Part shown: piece after piece, positions 1 to 8,795 of the stretch
How positions within the stretch are numbered: position 1 is the stretch's first letter
Layout: every line of letters begins with the position of its first letter
Origin: Hydrogenophaga sp. BPS33
GTDB taxonomy: Bacteria; Pseudomonadota; Gammaproteobacteria; Burkholderiales; Burkholderiaceae_C
Assembly (NCBI RefSeq): GCF_009859475.1
Contig: NZ_CP044549.1
Location: forward strand, 5,819,501 to 5,883,500
Reading direction: 5' to 3'
Length of the DNA: 64,000 nucleotides
Position numbers and translations under genes: made by a program
The notes under the pieces: model-generated
What the model was told of the DNA's origin: nothing
The model's input: the letters and a program-made list of their open reading frames with translations, nothing else
The model's database searches: none

Positions 1-235
1 TCGCCGCCACGGATATGCCGGCTTCGGCGGGCGAGCACGGGCCGGGCGAAATCACCAGCCGGTCGAGCTGGCCGGCGTCCAGGCGCGCCTGGATCTGATC
101 CACGGTGATCTCGTCGTTGCGGAACACGCTGACCTCGGCGCCCAACTCGCCGAAGTACTGCACGATGTTGTAGGTGAACGAGTCGTAGTTGTCGACCATG
201 AGCACCTGCACGGGCTTGTTTTGCACGGGTTTCAT
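1..235 (-). CDS. trpG: Anthranilate synthase component II, glutamine amidotransferase subunit (partial, N-terminus only)
   Basis: The gene runs off the left edge, so only about 78 N-terminal residues are present. The visible stretch contains [11 protein letters not shown] and VISPGPCSP, hallmark N-terminal motifs of the class I glutamine amidotransferases TrpG/PabA. The catalytic Cys and His/Glu lie outside the window. The product should supply ammonia from glutamine to TrpE in the first step of tryptophan synthesis, and may also serve folate synthesis. Its ATG overlaps the TGA of trpE in an ATGA junction, so the two are translationally coupled. TrpG rather than PabA is inferred from the neighbour. 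Confidence 0.93.
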   Translation of the reverse strand, partial: MKPVQNKPVQVLMVDNYDSFTYNIVQYFGELGAEVSVFRNDEITVDQIQARLDAGQLDRLVISPGPCSPAEAGISVAA

Positions 236-1731
236 TCCAGGCCCTCCTCGACCAGTTCGGCGGCGCGCAGCAAGGCCCTGGCCTTGTGCTCGGTTTCTCT
301 CCATTCCATCTCGGGCACGGAGTCGGCCACCACGCCGGCAGCGGCCTGCACGTAGAGCGTCTCGTCCTTGATGATGCCGGTGCGGATCGCAATCGCCACG
401 TCCATGTCGCCCGCGTAGCTGAGGTAGCCGCAGGCGCCGCCGTAGATGCCGCGCTTGGTGGGTTCGAGCTGGTCGATCAGCTCCATGGCATGCACCTTGG
501 GCGCACCGGTGAGCGTGCCGGCCGGGAATGTGGCCTTGAGCACGTCCATGTTGGTCATGCCTTCGTTGAGTGTGCCTTCGACGTTGCTCACGATGTGCAT
601 CACGTGGCTGTAGCGCTCCACGGCAAAGGCCTCGGTGACTTTCACCGTGCCGGTCTTCGCAATGCGGCCGATGTCGTTGCGCGCCAGGTCGATCAGCATG
701 ACGTGCTCGGCGCGCTCCTTGGGATCGTTCACCAGTTCGATCTCGGTGGACTTGTCCAGCTCGGGCGTGGCGCCGCGCGGGCGCGTGCCGGCCAGGGGGC
801 GGATGATGACCTTCTGCCCCTCGCCCGTCTGCTCCTGCCGCACCAGGATTTCGGGCGACGCGCCCACCACGTGGAAGTCGCCGAAGTGGTAGTAGTACAT
901 GTAGGGCGAGGGGTTGAGCGAACGCAGCGCGCGGTACAGGCTCAACGGCGACTCGGTGTAGCGCTTCTTGATGCGCTGACCCACCTGCACCTGCATGAAG
1001 TCGCCATTGGCAATCAGCTCCTTGGCGCGCTCCACGGCGGCCAGGTAGTCGGCCTTGGCGAAGTCGCGTTCGGGCGGATGGCTCTGCGTGGGCTTGACGA
1101 TCGGGGCGCTCACCGAATACTTCAGCGCCTCGCGCAGACCGCGCAGGCGCTTCTTGGCATTGGCATACGCCTCGGGCTGGGCCGGGTCGGCGTAGACGAT
1201 CAGGTAGAGCTTGCCCGAGAGGTTGTCGATCACCGCCAGCTCTTCGCACTGCAGCAGCAGGATGTCGGGGCAGCCCATGGTGTCGGGCGGGCAGGTGGCT
1301 TCGAGCTTCTTCTCGATATGGCGCACCGCGTCGTAGCCGAAATAACCGGCCAAACCGCCGCAGAAACGCGGCAGGCCGGGGCGCAGCGCGACCTTGAAGC
1401 GCTGCTGGTAGGCGGCGATGAAGTCCAGCGGATTGCCGTGGTCGGTCTCGATGACCACGCCATCGCGCACCACCTCGGTCTTGGCCTCGGCGCCAAAGCC
1501 GGTGCTGCGCAGCAGCGTGCGCGCGGGCAGGCCAATGAAGCTGTAGCGACCGAAGCGCTCGCCACCGACCACGGATTCGAGCAGAAAGCTGTGCTGGCCG
1601 TCGCCGCGTCCGTGCGCGAGCTTGAGGTAGAGCGAGAGCGGGGTTTCGAGGTCCGCGAAGGCTTCGACCATCAGCGGGATGCGGTTGTAGCCTTGCTGGG
1701 CCAGGCTCTTGAATTCCAGTTCGGTGATCAT
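232..1731 (-). CDS. trpE: Anthranilate synthase component I
   Basis: This chorismate-binding subunit converts chorismate plus ammonia to anthranilate, the committed step to tryptophan. The 499-residue length is normal. The N-terminal LLES motif followed by [10 protein letters not shown] matches the tryptophan feedback pocket, so the enzyme should be inhibited by tryptophan. The C-terminal half carries the chorismate-binding core, with [25 protein letters not shown] and GAPK motifs. I chose the ATG at 1731 because GGAAAG lies about 10 bases upstream; an in-frame ATG at 1749 gives six extra residues and is less likely. The stop overlaps the trpG start. Confidence 0.96.
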   Translation of the reverse strand: MITELEFKSLAQQGYNRIPLMVEAFADLETPLSLYLKLAHGRGDGQHSFLLESVVGGERFGRYSFIGLPARTLLRSTGFGAEAKTEVVRDGVVIETDHGNPLDFIAAYQQRFKVALRPGLPRFCGGLAGYFGYDAVRHIEKKLEATCPPDTMGCPDILLLQCEELAVIDNLSGKLYLIVYADPAQPEAYANAKKRLRGLREALKYSVSAPIVKPTQSHPPERDFAKADYLAAVERAKELIANGDFMQVQVGQRIKKRYTESPLSLYRALRSLNPSPYMYYYHFGDFHVVGASPEILVRQEQTGEGQKVIIRPLAGTRPRGATPELDKSTEIELVNDPKERAEHVMLIDLARNDIGRIAKTGTVKVTEAFAVERYSHVMHIVSNVEGTLNEGMTNMDVLKATFPAGTLTGAPKVHAMELIDQLEPTKRGIYGGACGYLSYAGDMDVAIAIRTGIIKDETLYVQAAAGVVADSVPEMEWRETEHKARALLRAAELVEEGLE

Positions 1732-2008
1732 GTTCGTCGTTCTTTCCATCGGCCGCGCCTGCGGTCATCGACACGGGGTGCGCGGTTTTCGGGGACTGGG
1801 CGTCCGGTCAGGCGGGCTGCCGGGCTTGGGTGGGGGACAGTGGGGGCGGCTGAGCAATCAACGCGCGCGGACTGTGCAAACCCCGGGGAAGGTGCACGTT
1901 TACGCTGGCTTACGCCAGGGCCAGGCTCCCCGGCCATTGCGGCTCGGCAGACGTCCTGTGAAAGGTGTGCGTGGGTGGAACATGGAAGGCGCAGTGTAGC
2001 AAAGCGCT
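1732..2008 (-). other. Intergenic leader between gph and trpE, with a small hairpin
   Basis: About 280 bases separate the gph stop from the trpE start, long for this compact region. The only structure I can support is a perfect 5-bp inverted repeat with a 4-base loop (CTGGC-TTAC-GCCAG) at 1905-1918. I found no leader peptide with tandem Trp codons and no T-rich terminator, so classical trp attenuation is not supported. The region could carry the trpE promoter. Confidence 0.4.
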
Positions 2009-2686
2009 TCAGGCCCATTGGGCCAGGTCGGCCAGAGAGGTGATCAACCGGTCGTGCGGGGCCTGTTCGATCGGCTCGCCATGGTTGTAGCCATAGGTCA
2101 CGAGCACCACCGGGCAGCCTGCGGCGCGGGCGGCCAGGCCGTCGTTCTGCGAATCGCCCACCATCAGCGTTCGGGCCGGCGCGGTGCCGAGGGCTTCGCA
2201 GGTCTTGATGAGGGGCAGAGGGTCGGGCTTGGTGCGCTCGAAGCTGTCGCCGCCGAACACGTGGCTGAAAAACCCACTCAGGCCCTTGGCCTGCAGCAAC
2301 GGGCGCGCAAAGCTCAGCGGCTTGTTGGTCAGGCAGGCCAGCGGCAGACCGCGCGCGCGCAGCGCCGTGAGACCTTCGACCACACCGGGGTAGACCGCGC
2401 TGTGCTGGCCGTTGATGGCGAGGTAATGCGCCTGGTAGCGGGTCCAGGCATCGGCTTGCAGGGCGGCAGCGGCATCGGCGCTCAAGCCGCCGTGCAACAG
2501 CGCCGAGCGCAGCAGATGCGCAGACCCCTTGCCCACCATGTGTTCCAGGTGGGTCCGCGTAACGCCCGGGCGCCCCAGGTCTTTCAGGGTGGCGTTCACC
2601 GCGACGTCGAAGTCGCCGAGGGTGTCCACCATGGTGCCGTCGAGATCGATGATGGCGGCCTGGAGGGTCTGGTGGTGCAGAGGCAT
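2009..2686 (-). CDS. gph: Phosphoglycolate phosphatase (HAD superfamily)
   Basis: This 225-residue HAD hydrolase should dephosphorylate 2-phosphoglycolate in the cytoplasm. HAD motif I is DLDGT at residues 14-18, motif II lies in LACLTNKP, and the C-terminal GDSQNDGLAA supplies the metal-binding acidic residues. The position upstream of trpE on the same strand matches the rpe-gph-trpE order of betaproteobacteria. Here, however, rpe is 9 kb away instead of adjacent. Other HAD phosphatases share these motifs, so the substrate is inferred partly from context. Confidence 0.9.
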   Translation of the reverse strand: MPLHHQTLQAAIIDLDGTMVDTLGDFDVAVNATLKDLGRPGVTRTHLEHMVGKGSAHLLRSALLHGGLSADAAAALQADAWTRYQAHYLAINGQHSAVYPGVVEGLTALRARGLPLACLTNKPLSFARPLLQAKGLSGFFSHVFGGDSFERTKPDPLPLIKTCEALGTAPARTLMVGDSQNDGLAARAAGCPVVLVTYGYNHGEPIEQAPHDRLITSLADLAQWA

Positions 2687-2716
2687 GGCGTTCGCAAGTC
2701 GGAGGGCTGCAGGATC

Positions 2717-3568
2717 TTAGCCGGCGCGCCGTTCGACCGATTCGAAGATCTGCCGCGCCAAGGGGCTGAGGTTGCGCGGGCCGAGGTACAGCCGAAAGCC
2801 CACGTCGGGCAGCTGCGGCAGGCGCTCGGCATTGCCCAGCACCCGCAGGTCGGGGCCCAGCATTTCGATGGAGCGCGCCATCACGCCCAGGCCTGCCCGC
2901 ACCGCGGCCCGGATGCCTACCACGTTGGGCGCGGTGTAGTGGATGCGCCAGGGAATGTCGGCGCGGTCCAGGGCCTGGATCGCCACGCGGCGGAAATAGG
3001 TCCAGTCCTCGGCGACGATCAGCGGCAGCGGCTCGCGCGGTTCGTGCCGAAAGGTCGAGGCGGCCAGCCACACGATGGGCGAGGTGCGCAGCACGATCGA
3101 GCGCAGGTCCGGCTCGTCCAGAGCGATCGCAATGGTCAGATCGAGCTCCCCGTTGCGCAGGTCTTTCAGCAGATCGGGGCTGCGCCCGGTGTGGATCGCG
3201 ATCTGCAGGTGCGGATAACGCTGCGCCAGTTGCGACAGCAAGTCGGGCAGGATGGATTCGGTCACGTCGTGCGGCGCACCCAGGCGGATCTGCCCGGCCG
3301 GGCTCAGGCCCGACAGCGCGGAGAGCATTTCGTCGTGCAGGGTGAGCATGCGGCGCGCATACACCAGCAGCTTCTGGCCCTCGGGTGTGAGCTGCACGCC
3401 CCGCCCCACACGCACGAACAGCGGGCGCCCCACCTGCTCGGCCAGCCGCTGCATCTGCTGCGTCACCGCCGCCTGGCTGCGCCGCACTTCCGCCGCCGCA
3501 GCTTGCATGGAATGGCGCTCCACGACGGTGACGAAGGTGCGCAGCAGGTCGTTGTCGATGTTTCTCAT
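2717..3568 (-). CDS. LysR-family transcriptional regulator of the divergent ligase/lyase operon
   Basis: This 283-residue protein has the N-terminal LysR helix-turn-helix (DNDLLRTFVTVVERHSMQAA, then RRSQAAVTQQMQRLAEQVG) and a C-terminal effector-binding domain. It is transcribed divergently from the acyl-CoA ligase at 3668 across a 99-bp shared intergenic region. This is the usual layout for a LysR activator that also represses itself. The effector is probably the carboxylic acid, or its CoA ester, processed by the divergent operon; that is inference. The intergenic region is AT-rich relative to its surroundings and holds a TATAAG-like element in front of this gene. Confidence 0.88.
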   Translation of the reverse strand: MRNIDNDLLRTFVTVVERHSMQAAAAEVRRSQAAVTQQMQRLAEQVGRPLFVRVGRGVQLTPEGQKLLVYARRMLTLHDEMLSALSGLSPAGQIRLGAPHDVTESILPDLLSQLAQRYPHLQIAIHTGRSPDLLKDLRNGELDLTIAIALDEPDLRSIVLRTSPIVWLAASTFRHEPREPLPLIVAEDWTYFRRVAIQALDRADIPWRIHYTAPNVVGIRAAVRAGLGVMARSIEMLGPDLRVLGNAERLPQLPDVGFRLYLGPRNLSPLARQIFESVERRAG

Positions 3569-3667
3569 GATTCAGCAAATCTTATAGATCATTCAGACAT
3601 TCGAAACCCATCAGTCCTTTCACACCCTTAAAGTGCCATCGTCAATTTAGAACAACCAAAGAGAGCG

Positions 3668-5290
3668 ATGAGTGCCGTTGACCGAGAAGAGCGCCTGCCG
3701 CTCGATGTGCTGCGCGGATATCCCGCCCACGACCACACGCTGGACGGCCTGCTGCGCAGCCGTTGCGCGGTGCGCGCGCACCAGCCCATGCTGCTGGAAG
3801 GCGAACACGTCCTGAGCTGGAAAGCCTTCGCCACACAAGCCGACGCATTGGCCGCGGCGCTGCAGGGGCGTGGCATCGGCCATGGCGAGCGGGTGGCCAT
3901 CGTCGCGCGCAACGGCAGCGGCCACGTGCTGCTGCTGTTCGCGCTGGCCCGGCTGGGTGCCGTGATGGTGCCGCTCAACCCCGAACTCGGCGTGCGCGAA
4001 CTGCGCTACGCGCTGACCCATGCCGACGTGTCCGCCGTGGTGACCGAAGCGGCGCTGCTCGGCACGCTGCGGCAGGCGCTCGAAGGCCACGCCCGCCAAC
4101 CTTGGCTGGCGCTGGTCGAGCCCACGCCCCAGGGCAACCTGCCCGATCTGTCGGCACTGATGGTGGGCGCCGTCGGCACCACGCTGCCCGCACCACCCAC
4201 GGCCGACGCGCCCTGCGTGATGATCTTCACCTCCGGCACCACCGGTTTTCCCAAGGGCGTGATGCACAGCCAGCGCAACCTGCTGCTGGTGGGCGAGGCC
4301 AACATGGCGCGCATGCGCCTGCAGCCCGAGGACCGCTTGCTCATCGTGCTGCCCTTCTTCCACATCAACGCCCTCTTTTATTCGTTGGGCGGCATGCTGG
4401 CCAGCGGCTGCGCGCTGGTGGTGGTGGAAAAGTTCTCCGCCTCGCGCTTCTGGCACACGGTGGCCGACACCGGCACCACGGCGGTGAACATCATCGAAGC
4501 CATGGGGACCATCCTCAAGTCGCGCGACCGCGCCGAGTACCGGCCCGACCACCGCCTGCGCGTGGTCTACGGCGTGCGGCAGAACGCCCAGGCCGCGTTC
4601 CGCGAAGACTTCGGCGTGCCGCACCTGCTCACCGGCTTCGGCATGACCGAAATCCCCGGCGTCACCTGCAACCCCTACGGCGAACCCGCCAAGCCCGCCA
4701 GCATGGGCGTGCTCGCCCAGCACCCCGACCCGCAGCAAGCCTGGGCCGAATGCCGCATCGTCGACGACGAAGGCCGCGACCTCGGGCCCGACGAGGTGGG
4801 CGAGCTGTGGGTGCGCACGCCCGTGGCCATGCTGGGCTATTTCCGCGACCCCGAGCAGACCGCCGCCGCCTTCCACGGCGGCTGGCTCAAGACCGGCGAC
4901 ATGGTGCGGCGCGACGCCGACGGCTGGTTCTTCTACGCCTCGCGCAAGAAAGACATCATCCGCCGCCGCGGCGAGAACATCGCCGGAGCCGAGCTGGACA
5001 TGACCATCGGCGCGCACCCCGCCGTGTACGAGACCGCCGCCATCGCCGTGCCCTCGGAGCTGGGCGAAGACGAGATCCTCGCCGCCGTGGTGCTCAAGCC
5101 CGGTGAACAACTGGACGCGCGCGCCGTTGCCGACTGGTGCCGCGAGCGCCTCGCGCCGCACAAGGTGCCGCGCTACGTGGCCTTCGTCGAAACCCTGCCC
5201 CACACCCCCACGCACAAGATCGCCAAGGCCCAGATGCGGCAAGACGCGGCGCTGCTCGCCGGCGCGACCGACCTGGCCGCCGGCCGCTGA
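3668..5290 (+). CDS. AMP-forming acyl-CoA synthetase (ANL superfamily, CaiC-like)
   Basis: This 540-residue adenylate-forming enzyme should activate a carboxylic acid with ATP and coenzyme A. The phosphate-binding motif TSGTTGFPKG is at residues 188-197. The hinge region (GDMVRRDADGWFFYASRKKD) and C-terminal THKIAK with the catalytic lysine are present. Overall it resembles crotonobetaine/carnitine-CoA ligases rather than long-chain fatty acid ligases. It leads an operon with the citrate-synthase-fold protein, a Bug solute-binding protein and a nitroreductase, suggesting activation of an imported acid before C-C cleavage. The substrate cannot be read from sequence. AGAGAG sits just upstream of the ATG. 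Confidence 0.88.
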   Translation: MSAVDREERLPLDVLRGYPAHDHTLDGLLRSRCAVRAHQPMLLEGEHVLSWKAFATQADALAAALQGRGIGHGERVAIVARNGSGHVLLLFALARLGAVMVPLNPELGVRELRYALTHADVSAVVTEAALLGTLRQALEGHARQPWLALVEPTPQGNLPDLSALMVGAVGTTLPAPPTADAPCVMIFTSGTTGFPKGVMHSQRNLLLVGEANMARMRLQPEDRLLIVLPFFHINALFYSLGGMLASGCALVVVEKFSASRFWHTVADTGTTAVNIIEAMGTILKSRDRAEYRPDHRLRVVYGVRQNAQAAFREDFGVPHLLTGFGMTEIPGVTCNPYGEPAKPASMGVLAQHPDPQQAWAECRIVDDEGRDLGPDEVGELWVRTPVAMLGYFRDPEQTAAAFHGGWLKTGDMVRRDADGWFFYASRKKDIIRRRGENIAGAELDMTIGAHPAVYETAAIAVPSELGEDEILAAVVLKPGEQLDARAVADWCRERLAPHKVPRYVAFVETLPHTPTHKIAKAQMRQDAALLAGATDLAAGR

Positions 5291-5324
5291 ACCTTTTCCA
5301 TCCCCCGAACCGAGACCTCTACCC

Positions 5325-6116
5325 ATGGCCAAACGCAAGCCGATGCGCACCGATATCGCGTGGAGCACCACCGACACCATCACCGTCAAAGGGCTCGACG
5401 TCTGCAAGGACATCCTGGGCAAGGTGTCGCTGGGCGACATGGCCTTCCTGGAAATGACCGACCGCCTCCCCTCGCCGCGCGAGTCCGTGGTGTTCAACGC
5501 CATCGCGGTGTGCCTGGTCGAGCACGGCCTCACGCCCAGCGCCCTGGTCACCCGCCTCACCATTGCCGGCGCGCCCGAAGCCATGCAGGCCGCTGTGGGC
5601 GCGGGCCTGTGCGGCCTGGGCAGCGTGTTCGTGGGCAGCATGGAAGACGCGGCGCGCCTGCTGCAAAAGGCGATGCCGCAGCCCGACCCCTCGGCCGACA
5701 TCCAGGCCCTGGCCGTGGCGCTGGTGGACCGGGAAGTGGCCGCCGGCCGCAGCATTCCAGGTATCGGCCACCACATGCACAAGCCGGTCGACCCGCGCGC
5801 GCCCGCCCTGTTCCAGGTCGCGGCCGACAACGGCTTCTCCGGCCCTTATGTGGCGCTGATGAACGCCGTGGCCGCCGAGGCCGGCCGCCGCCTGGGCAAG
5901 AACCTGCCGGTCAACGCCACCGGCGCCATCGCGGCCATCGCCAGCGAATTGCGCCTGCCCTGGGAGATCGTGCGCGGCATCGGTGTGATGGCGCGCGCCA
6001 TCGGCCTGGTCGCCCACGTGCTGGAAGAACTGCGCAACCCCCTGGCGCGCGAGATGAAGACCATGGTGGAAGACATGGCCACCGCGCATTTCCGCACCGC
6101 CCCCGGCGCCCATTGA
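5325..6116 (+). CDS. Citrate-synthase-fold protein, citryl-CoA-lyase-like
   Basis: At 263 residues this is far shorter than citrate synthase (about 430) and similar in size to stand-alone citryl-CoA lyases. GIGHHMHK (146-153) followed by DPRA (156-159) matches the signature around the second active-site histidine of citrate synthase and the CoA-site arginine. By eye, the region equivalent to the first catalytic histidine (GLCGLGSVFVGS, 94-105) has no His. The region that usually reads NVD reads NATG (197-200), so the catalytic Asp also seems absent. It follows the acyl-CoA ligase by 34 bp and probably acts on that CoA ester. The databases' label 'citryl-CoA lyase' should be treated as provisional. 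The ATG at 5325 is the first outside the upstream gene. Confidence 0.72.
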   Translation: MAKRKPMRTDIAWSTTDTITVKGLDVCKDILGKVSLGDMAFLEMTDRLPSPRESVVFNAIAVCLVEHGLTPSALVTRLTIAGAPEAMQAAVGAGLCGLGSVFVGSMEDAARLLQKAMPQPDPSADIQALAVALVDREVAAGRSIPGIGHHMHKPVDPRAPALFQVAADNGFSGPYVALMNAVAAEAGRRLGKNLPVNATGAIAAIASELRLPWEIVRGIGVMARAIGLVAHVLEELRNPLAREMKTMVEDMATAHFRTAPGAH

Positions 6117-6161
6117 TCCTCATCGACCCTCATTGACATCATCAAACCAAGGAGACAACAC

Positions 6162-7133
6162 ATGACACCCCGCATCCGCCCCCTGCTGTTCGCCGCCCTG
6201 GCGCTGGCCTCGCTCGGCACGTTCGCTGCCGACCCGGGCTACCCGAACAAGCCCATCCGCATCGTCGTGCCCTTCGCCCCGGGCGGCAGCGGCGACTTCA
6301 TCGTGCGCACCATGTCCGACCGCTTCGCCGCCGCCATCAAGCAGTCGGTGGTGGTCGAGAACCGGGGCGGCGGCAACACCATCACCGGCACCGAACACGT
6401 GGCGCGCTCCGCACCCGATGGATACACCCTGCTGTTCGCCAGCACCGCGCTGTCCACCAACCCTTCGCTGGTGCCCAACCTGAGCTACCGCACGCCGGAA
6501 GACTTCACGCCGGTGGGCCTGGTCATTACCTACCCGTTCGTGCTGGCGGCGCGCACGAACCTGGAGATCAACACCATTCCAGAACTCATCGCCTACGCCA
6601 AGAAGAACCCGGGCAAGCTCACGGTGTCGACATCGGGCGACGGCTCGGGCGCGCACCTGGCCACCGCTTTGCTGAAGGAAGCGGCCGACATCGACCTGAT
6701 GACCATCCCCTACCGTGGTGCCGGCCCGGCCATGAACGACGTGGCCGCCGGCCACGTCGACATGACCTTCACCGGCATGTCGCAAGTCAAGCCCCACCTG
6801 GACAGCAAGCGCGTGAAGGTGCTGGCCACCTCCGGCCTGCAACGCATGCAGTCCGCGCCCGACGCCAAGACGATCGCCGAGCAAGGCCTGCCGGGCTTCA
6901 ACGCGGTGGTGTGGTGGGGCCTGCTGGCGCCAGCGGGCACGCCCAAGGACGTGGTCGACAAGATCAACGCCGCCCTCAAGGTGAGCCTGGCCGACCCCGA
7001 GGTGGCCAAGCGCATGGCCATCATCGACGGCGACGTGCGCGTGTCCACGCCACAGGAGTTCGAGAAACTCATTCGCGACGAAGTGGTGCGTTGGAAGCGG
7101 CTGATCAAGCCGTCCGGCATGGCGGCGCGTTGA
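6162..7133 (+). CDS. Bug-family (TctC) periplasmic solute-binding protein
   Basis: This 323-residue protein starts with a cleavable signal peptide (LLFAALALASLGTFA) and continues with YPNKPIRIVVPFAPGGSGD, the standard opening of Bug/TctC receptors. These bind carboxylates in the periplasm for tripartite tricarboxylate transporters. An AAGGAGA ribosome-binding site lies 7 bases before the ATG. No TctA/TctB membrane genes are present here, which is common because Bug genes are often orphaned in Comamonadaceae. Its place inside the ligase/lyase operon suggests that it captures the operon's substrate. Confidence 0.93.
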   Translation: MTPRIRPLLFAALALASLGTFAADPGYPNKPIRIVVPFAPGGSGDFIVRTMSDRFAAAIKQSVVVENRGGGNTITGTEHVARSAPDGYTLLFASTALSTNPSLVPNLSYRTPEDFTPVGLVITYPFVLAARTNLEINTIPELIAYAKKNPGKLTVSTSGDGSGAHLATALLKEAADIDLMTIPYRGAGPAMNDVAAGHVDMTFTGMSQVKPHLDSKRVKVLATSGLQRMQSAPDAKTIAEQGLPGFNAVVWWGLLAPAGTPKDVVDKINAALKVSLADPEVAKRMAIIDGDVRVSTPQEFEKLIRDEVVRWKRLIKPSGMAAR

Positions 7134-7135
7134 GC

Positions 7136-7972
7136 ATGGCAATGACCACCGCCGACCTCCAGGCCCTGCTGCACGCGCGCTACGGCGCCGCCGCGCCCAC
7201 ACCGCAGACCGCTGCCGACAACCCCGTGATCCACGCGCTGCTGCAGCACCGCTCGGTGCGCAGCTATACGCCAGCGCCCGTGTCGGACGACGTGCTGCAG
7301 CTCATGCTGGCCGCCGCGCAATCGGCCTCCACCTCGTCCAACCTGCAGTGCTGGAGCGTGGTGGCTGTGCGCGATGCCGAGCGCAAGCAGCGGCTGTCCG
7401 CGTTGGCCGGTGACCAGCGCCACATCAAGGAGTGTCCGCTGTACCTGGTGTGGCTCGTCGACCTGGCGCGGCTGGAGACCACCGGCGAGCGCTTCGGGCT
7501 GCGCCGCGAGGCGCTGGACTACCTGGAAATGCTGATGGTGGGCGTGATCGATGCCACCCTGGCGGCGCAGAACGCCGCCGTGGCCGCCGAAGCGCAGGGC
7601 CTGGGCATCGTCTACATCGGTGGCATGCGCGACCGCCCGGAAGCCGTGGCCGCCGAACTCGGACTGCCGCCGCGCACCGCCGCCGTGTTCGGCATGTGCG
7701 TGGGCTACCCTGATCACGCGCGGCCCACGTCCATCAAGCCGCGCCTGCCGGGCACGGCCGTGCTGCACCACGAGCGCTACGACACCTCGGCCCACCTCGG
7801 CCCGGTCGACGACTACCTGCAGATCGCCAACGCCTTCTACCAGGCGCAGCAGATGAAGACCAACGGCAACTGGGCCGAACATTCGCTGCACCGCGTGCGC
7901 GGCCCCGAGGCCATGCGTGGCCGCGAACGGCTCGCCAGCGCGCTGCAGGCCTTGGGGTTTCCGTCGCGCTGA
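7136..7972 (+). CDS. Nitroreductase-family FMN oxidoreductase (NfsA-like)
   Basis: The 278-residue protein has the FMN-binding opening HRSVRSYTPAPVSDD and the family's later GIVYIGGMRDRPEAVAAELG stretch, matching NADPH-dependent oxidoreductases of the NfsA/FRP type. It begins only 2 bp after the Bug gene, so it belongs to the ligase operon. A flavin reductase beside a CoA ligase and lyase could reduce an enoyl, nitro or quinone-type substrate, but nothing in the sequence fixes this. The ATG at 7136 was chosen because upstream codons overlap the previous gene; MAMTTA allows an alternative start two codons later. Confidence 0.85.
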   Translation: MAMTTADLQALLHARYGAAAPTPQTAADNPVIHALLQHRSVRSYTPAPVSDDVLQLMLAAAQSASTSSNLQCWSVVAVRDAERKQRLSALAGDQRHIKECPLYLVWLVDLARLETTGERFGLRREALDYLEMLMVGVIDATLAAQNAAVAAEAQGLGIVYIGGMRDRPEAVAAELGLPPRTAAVFGMCVGYPDHARPTSIKPRLPGTAVLHHERYDTSAHLGPVDDYLQIANAFYQAQQMKTNGNWAEHSLHRVRGPEAMRGRERLASALQALGFPSR

Positions 7973-7994
7973 GGAGCCACCCGGCGACGGCGTG

Positions 7995-8795
7995 TCAATG
8001 CATCGGCCGGCCCAGCCGCTTGCTCGCCCCTGATATCGCGTAGTTCACAAGACAGTACAGCGCTGCCACCACCAGGTACACCGGCACCAGCGAGTTGTAG
8101 TTGGCGATGAGCACCTTGGCGTTCTGCATGAGTTCGCCGTAGGTGACGACATAGCCGAAGGTGGTGTCCTTCACCACGATGACCAGTTGTGCCACCAGCG
8201 CCGGAACGATGTAGCGCAGCGCCTGGGGAAAGACCACCGAGAAAAACACCTGCGCCTCGGTCAGCCCCAGGCTTCGCGCGGCCAGGGTCTGGCCACGGGG
8301 AACGGCGAGCACGCCCGCGCGGTACACCTCGGCCACCACCGCCGCGGTGCTCAGGCCCACGGGCAAGGTCAACATCCAATACGTGCTCAGCTTGATCCCC
8401 ACCGACGGCAGCACCAGAAAACACACGTAGATCAGCAGCAGCGTCGGCGTGCCGCGCAGGAACTCGATGACCGCAATGCTCGGCCAGCGCACCAGCCGCA
8501 GCGGCGACAGACGCCCCACCAACAACACCAGCCCCAGCGTCAGCGCGATCACGGCGGCCATGGCCGCCGATGCCAACGTGCCCAGCAGGCCTTTGGCCAG
8601 AAAGGTCCAGGTCGACGGCCAGGTGAAGAATTCCCAGTGCCGCGCTTCGAGCTGCCCCGCCGAATGGAAACGCATCACGATGCCCGCCGCCAGCAGGAGC
8701 AGCACCACCGCCGCGACCACGCTCACCACCCGTATCAGCCTCTGGGCCTGGGGGCTGGGTGCGCCGAAAAGAATGTCGTCCACCGAACGGCTCAT
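7995..8795 (-). CDS. Polar amino acid ABC transporter permease (GluD/GltK-like)
   Basis: This 266-residue integral membrane protein has several hydrophobic helices. It carries the EAA-type loop (AVPRGQTLAARSLGLTEAQVFFSVVFPQA) that docks onto the ATPase in HisM/GltK-family permeases. IEFLRGTPTLLLIY is also typical of the family. Its start overlaps the stop of the upstream permease by 4 bases, so the two should form a heterodimer. It is the last gene of its operon. No ATP-binding subunit follows; the next gene is convergent. Confidence 0.92.
   Translation of the reverse strand: MSRSVDDILFGAPSPQAQRLIRVVSVVAAVVLLLLAAGIVMRFHSAGQLEARHWEFFTWPSTWTFLAKGLLGTLASAAMAAVIALTLGLVLLVGRLSPLRLVRWPSIAVIEFLRGTPTLLLIYVCFLVLPSVGIKLSTYWMLTLPVGLSTAAVVAEVYRAGVLAVPRGQTLAARSLGLTEAQVFFSVVFPQALRYIVPALVAQLVIVVKDTTFGYVVTYGELMQNAKVLIANYNSLVPVYLVVAALYCLVNYAISGASKRLGRPMH

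Noticed and set aside
286..2043. Long plus-strand frame (585 codons) opposite trpE
   Set aside because: It is the antisense shadow of a GC-rich real gene; it has low-complexity His/Arg/Ala content and no recognisable domain. The same holds for 3647-5830 minus, 44127-46037 plus and 61773-63971 plus.
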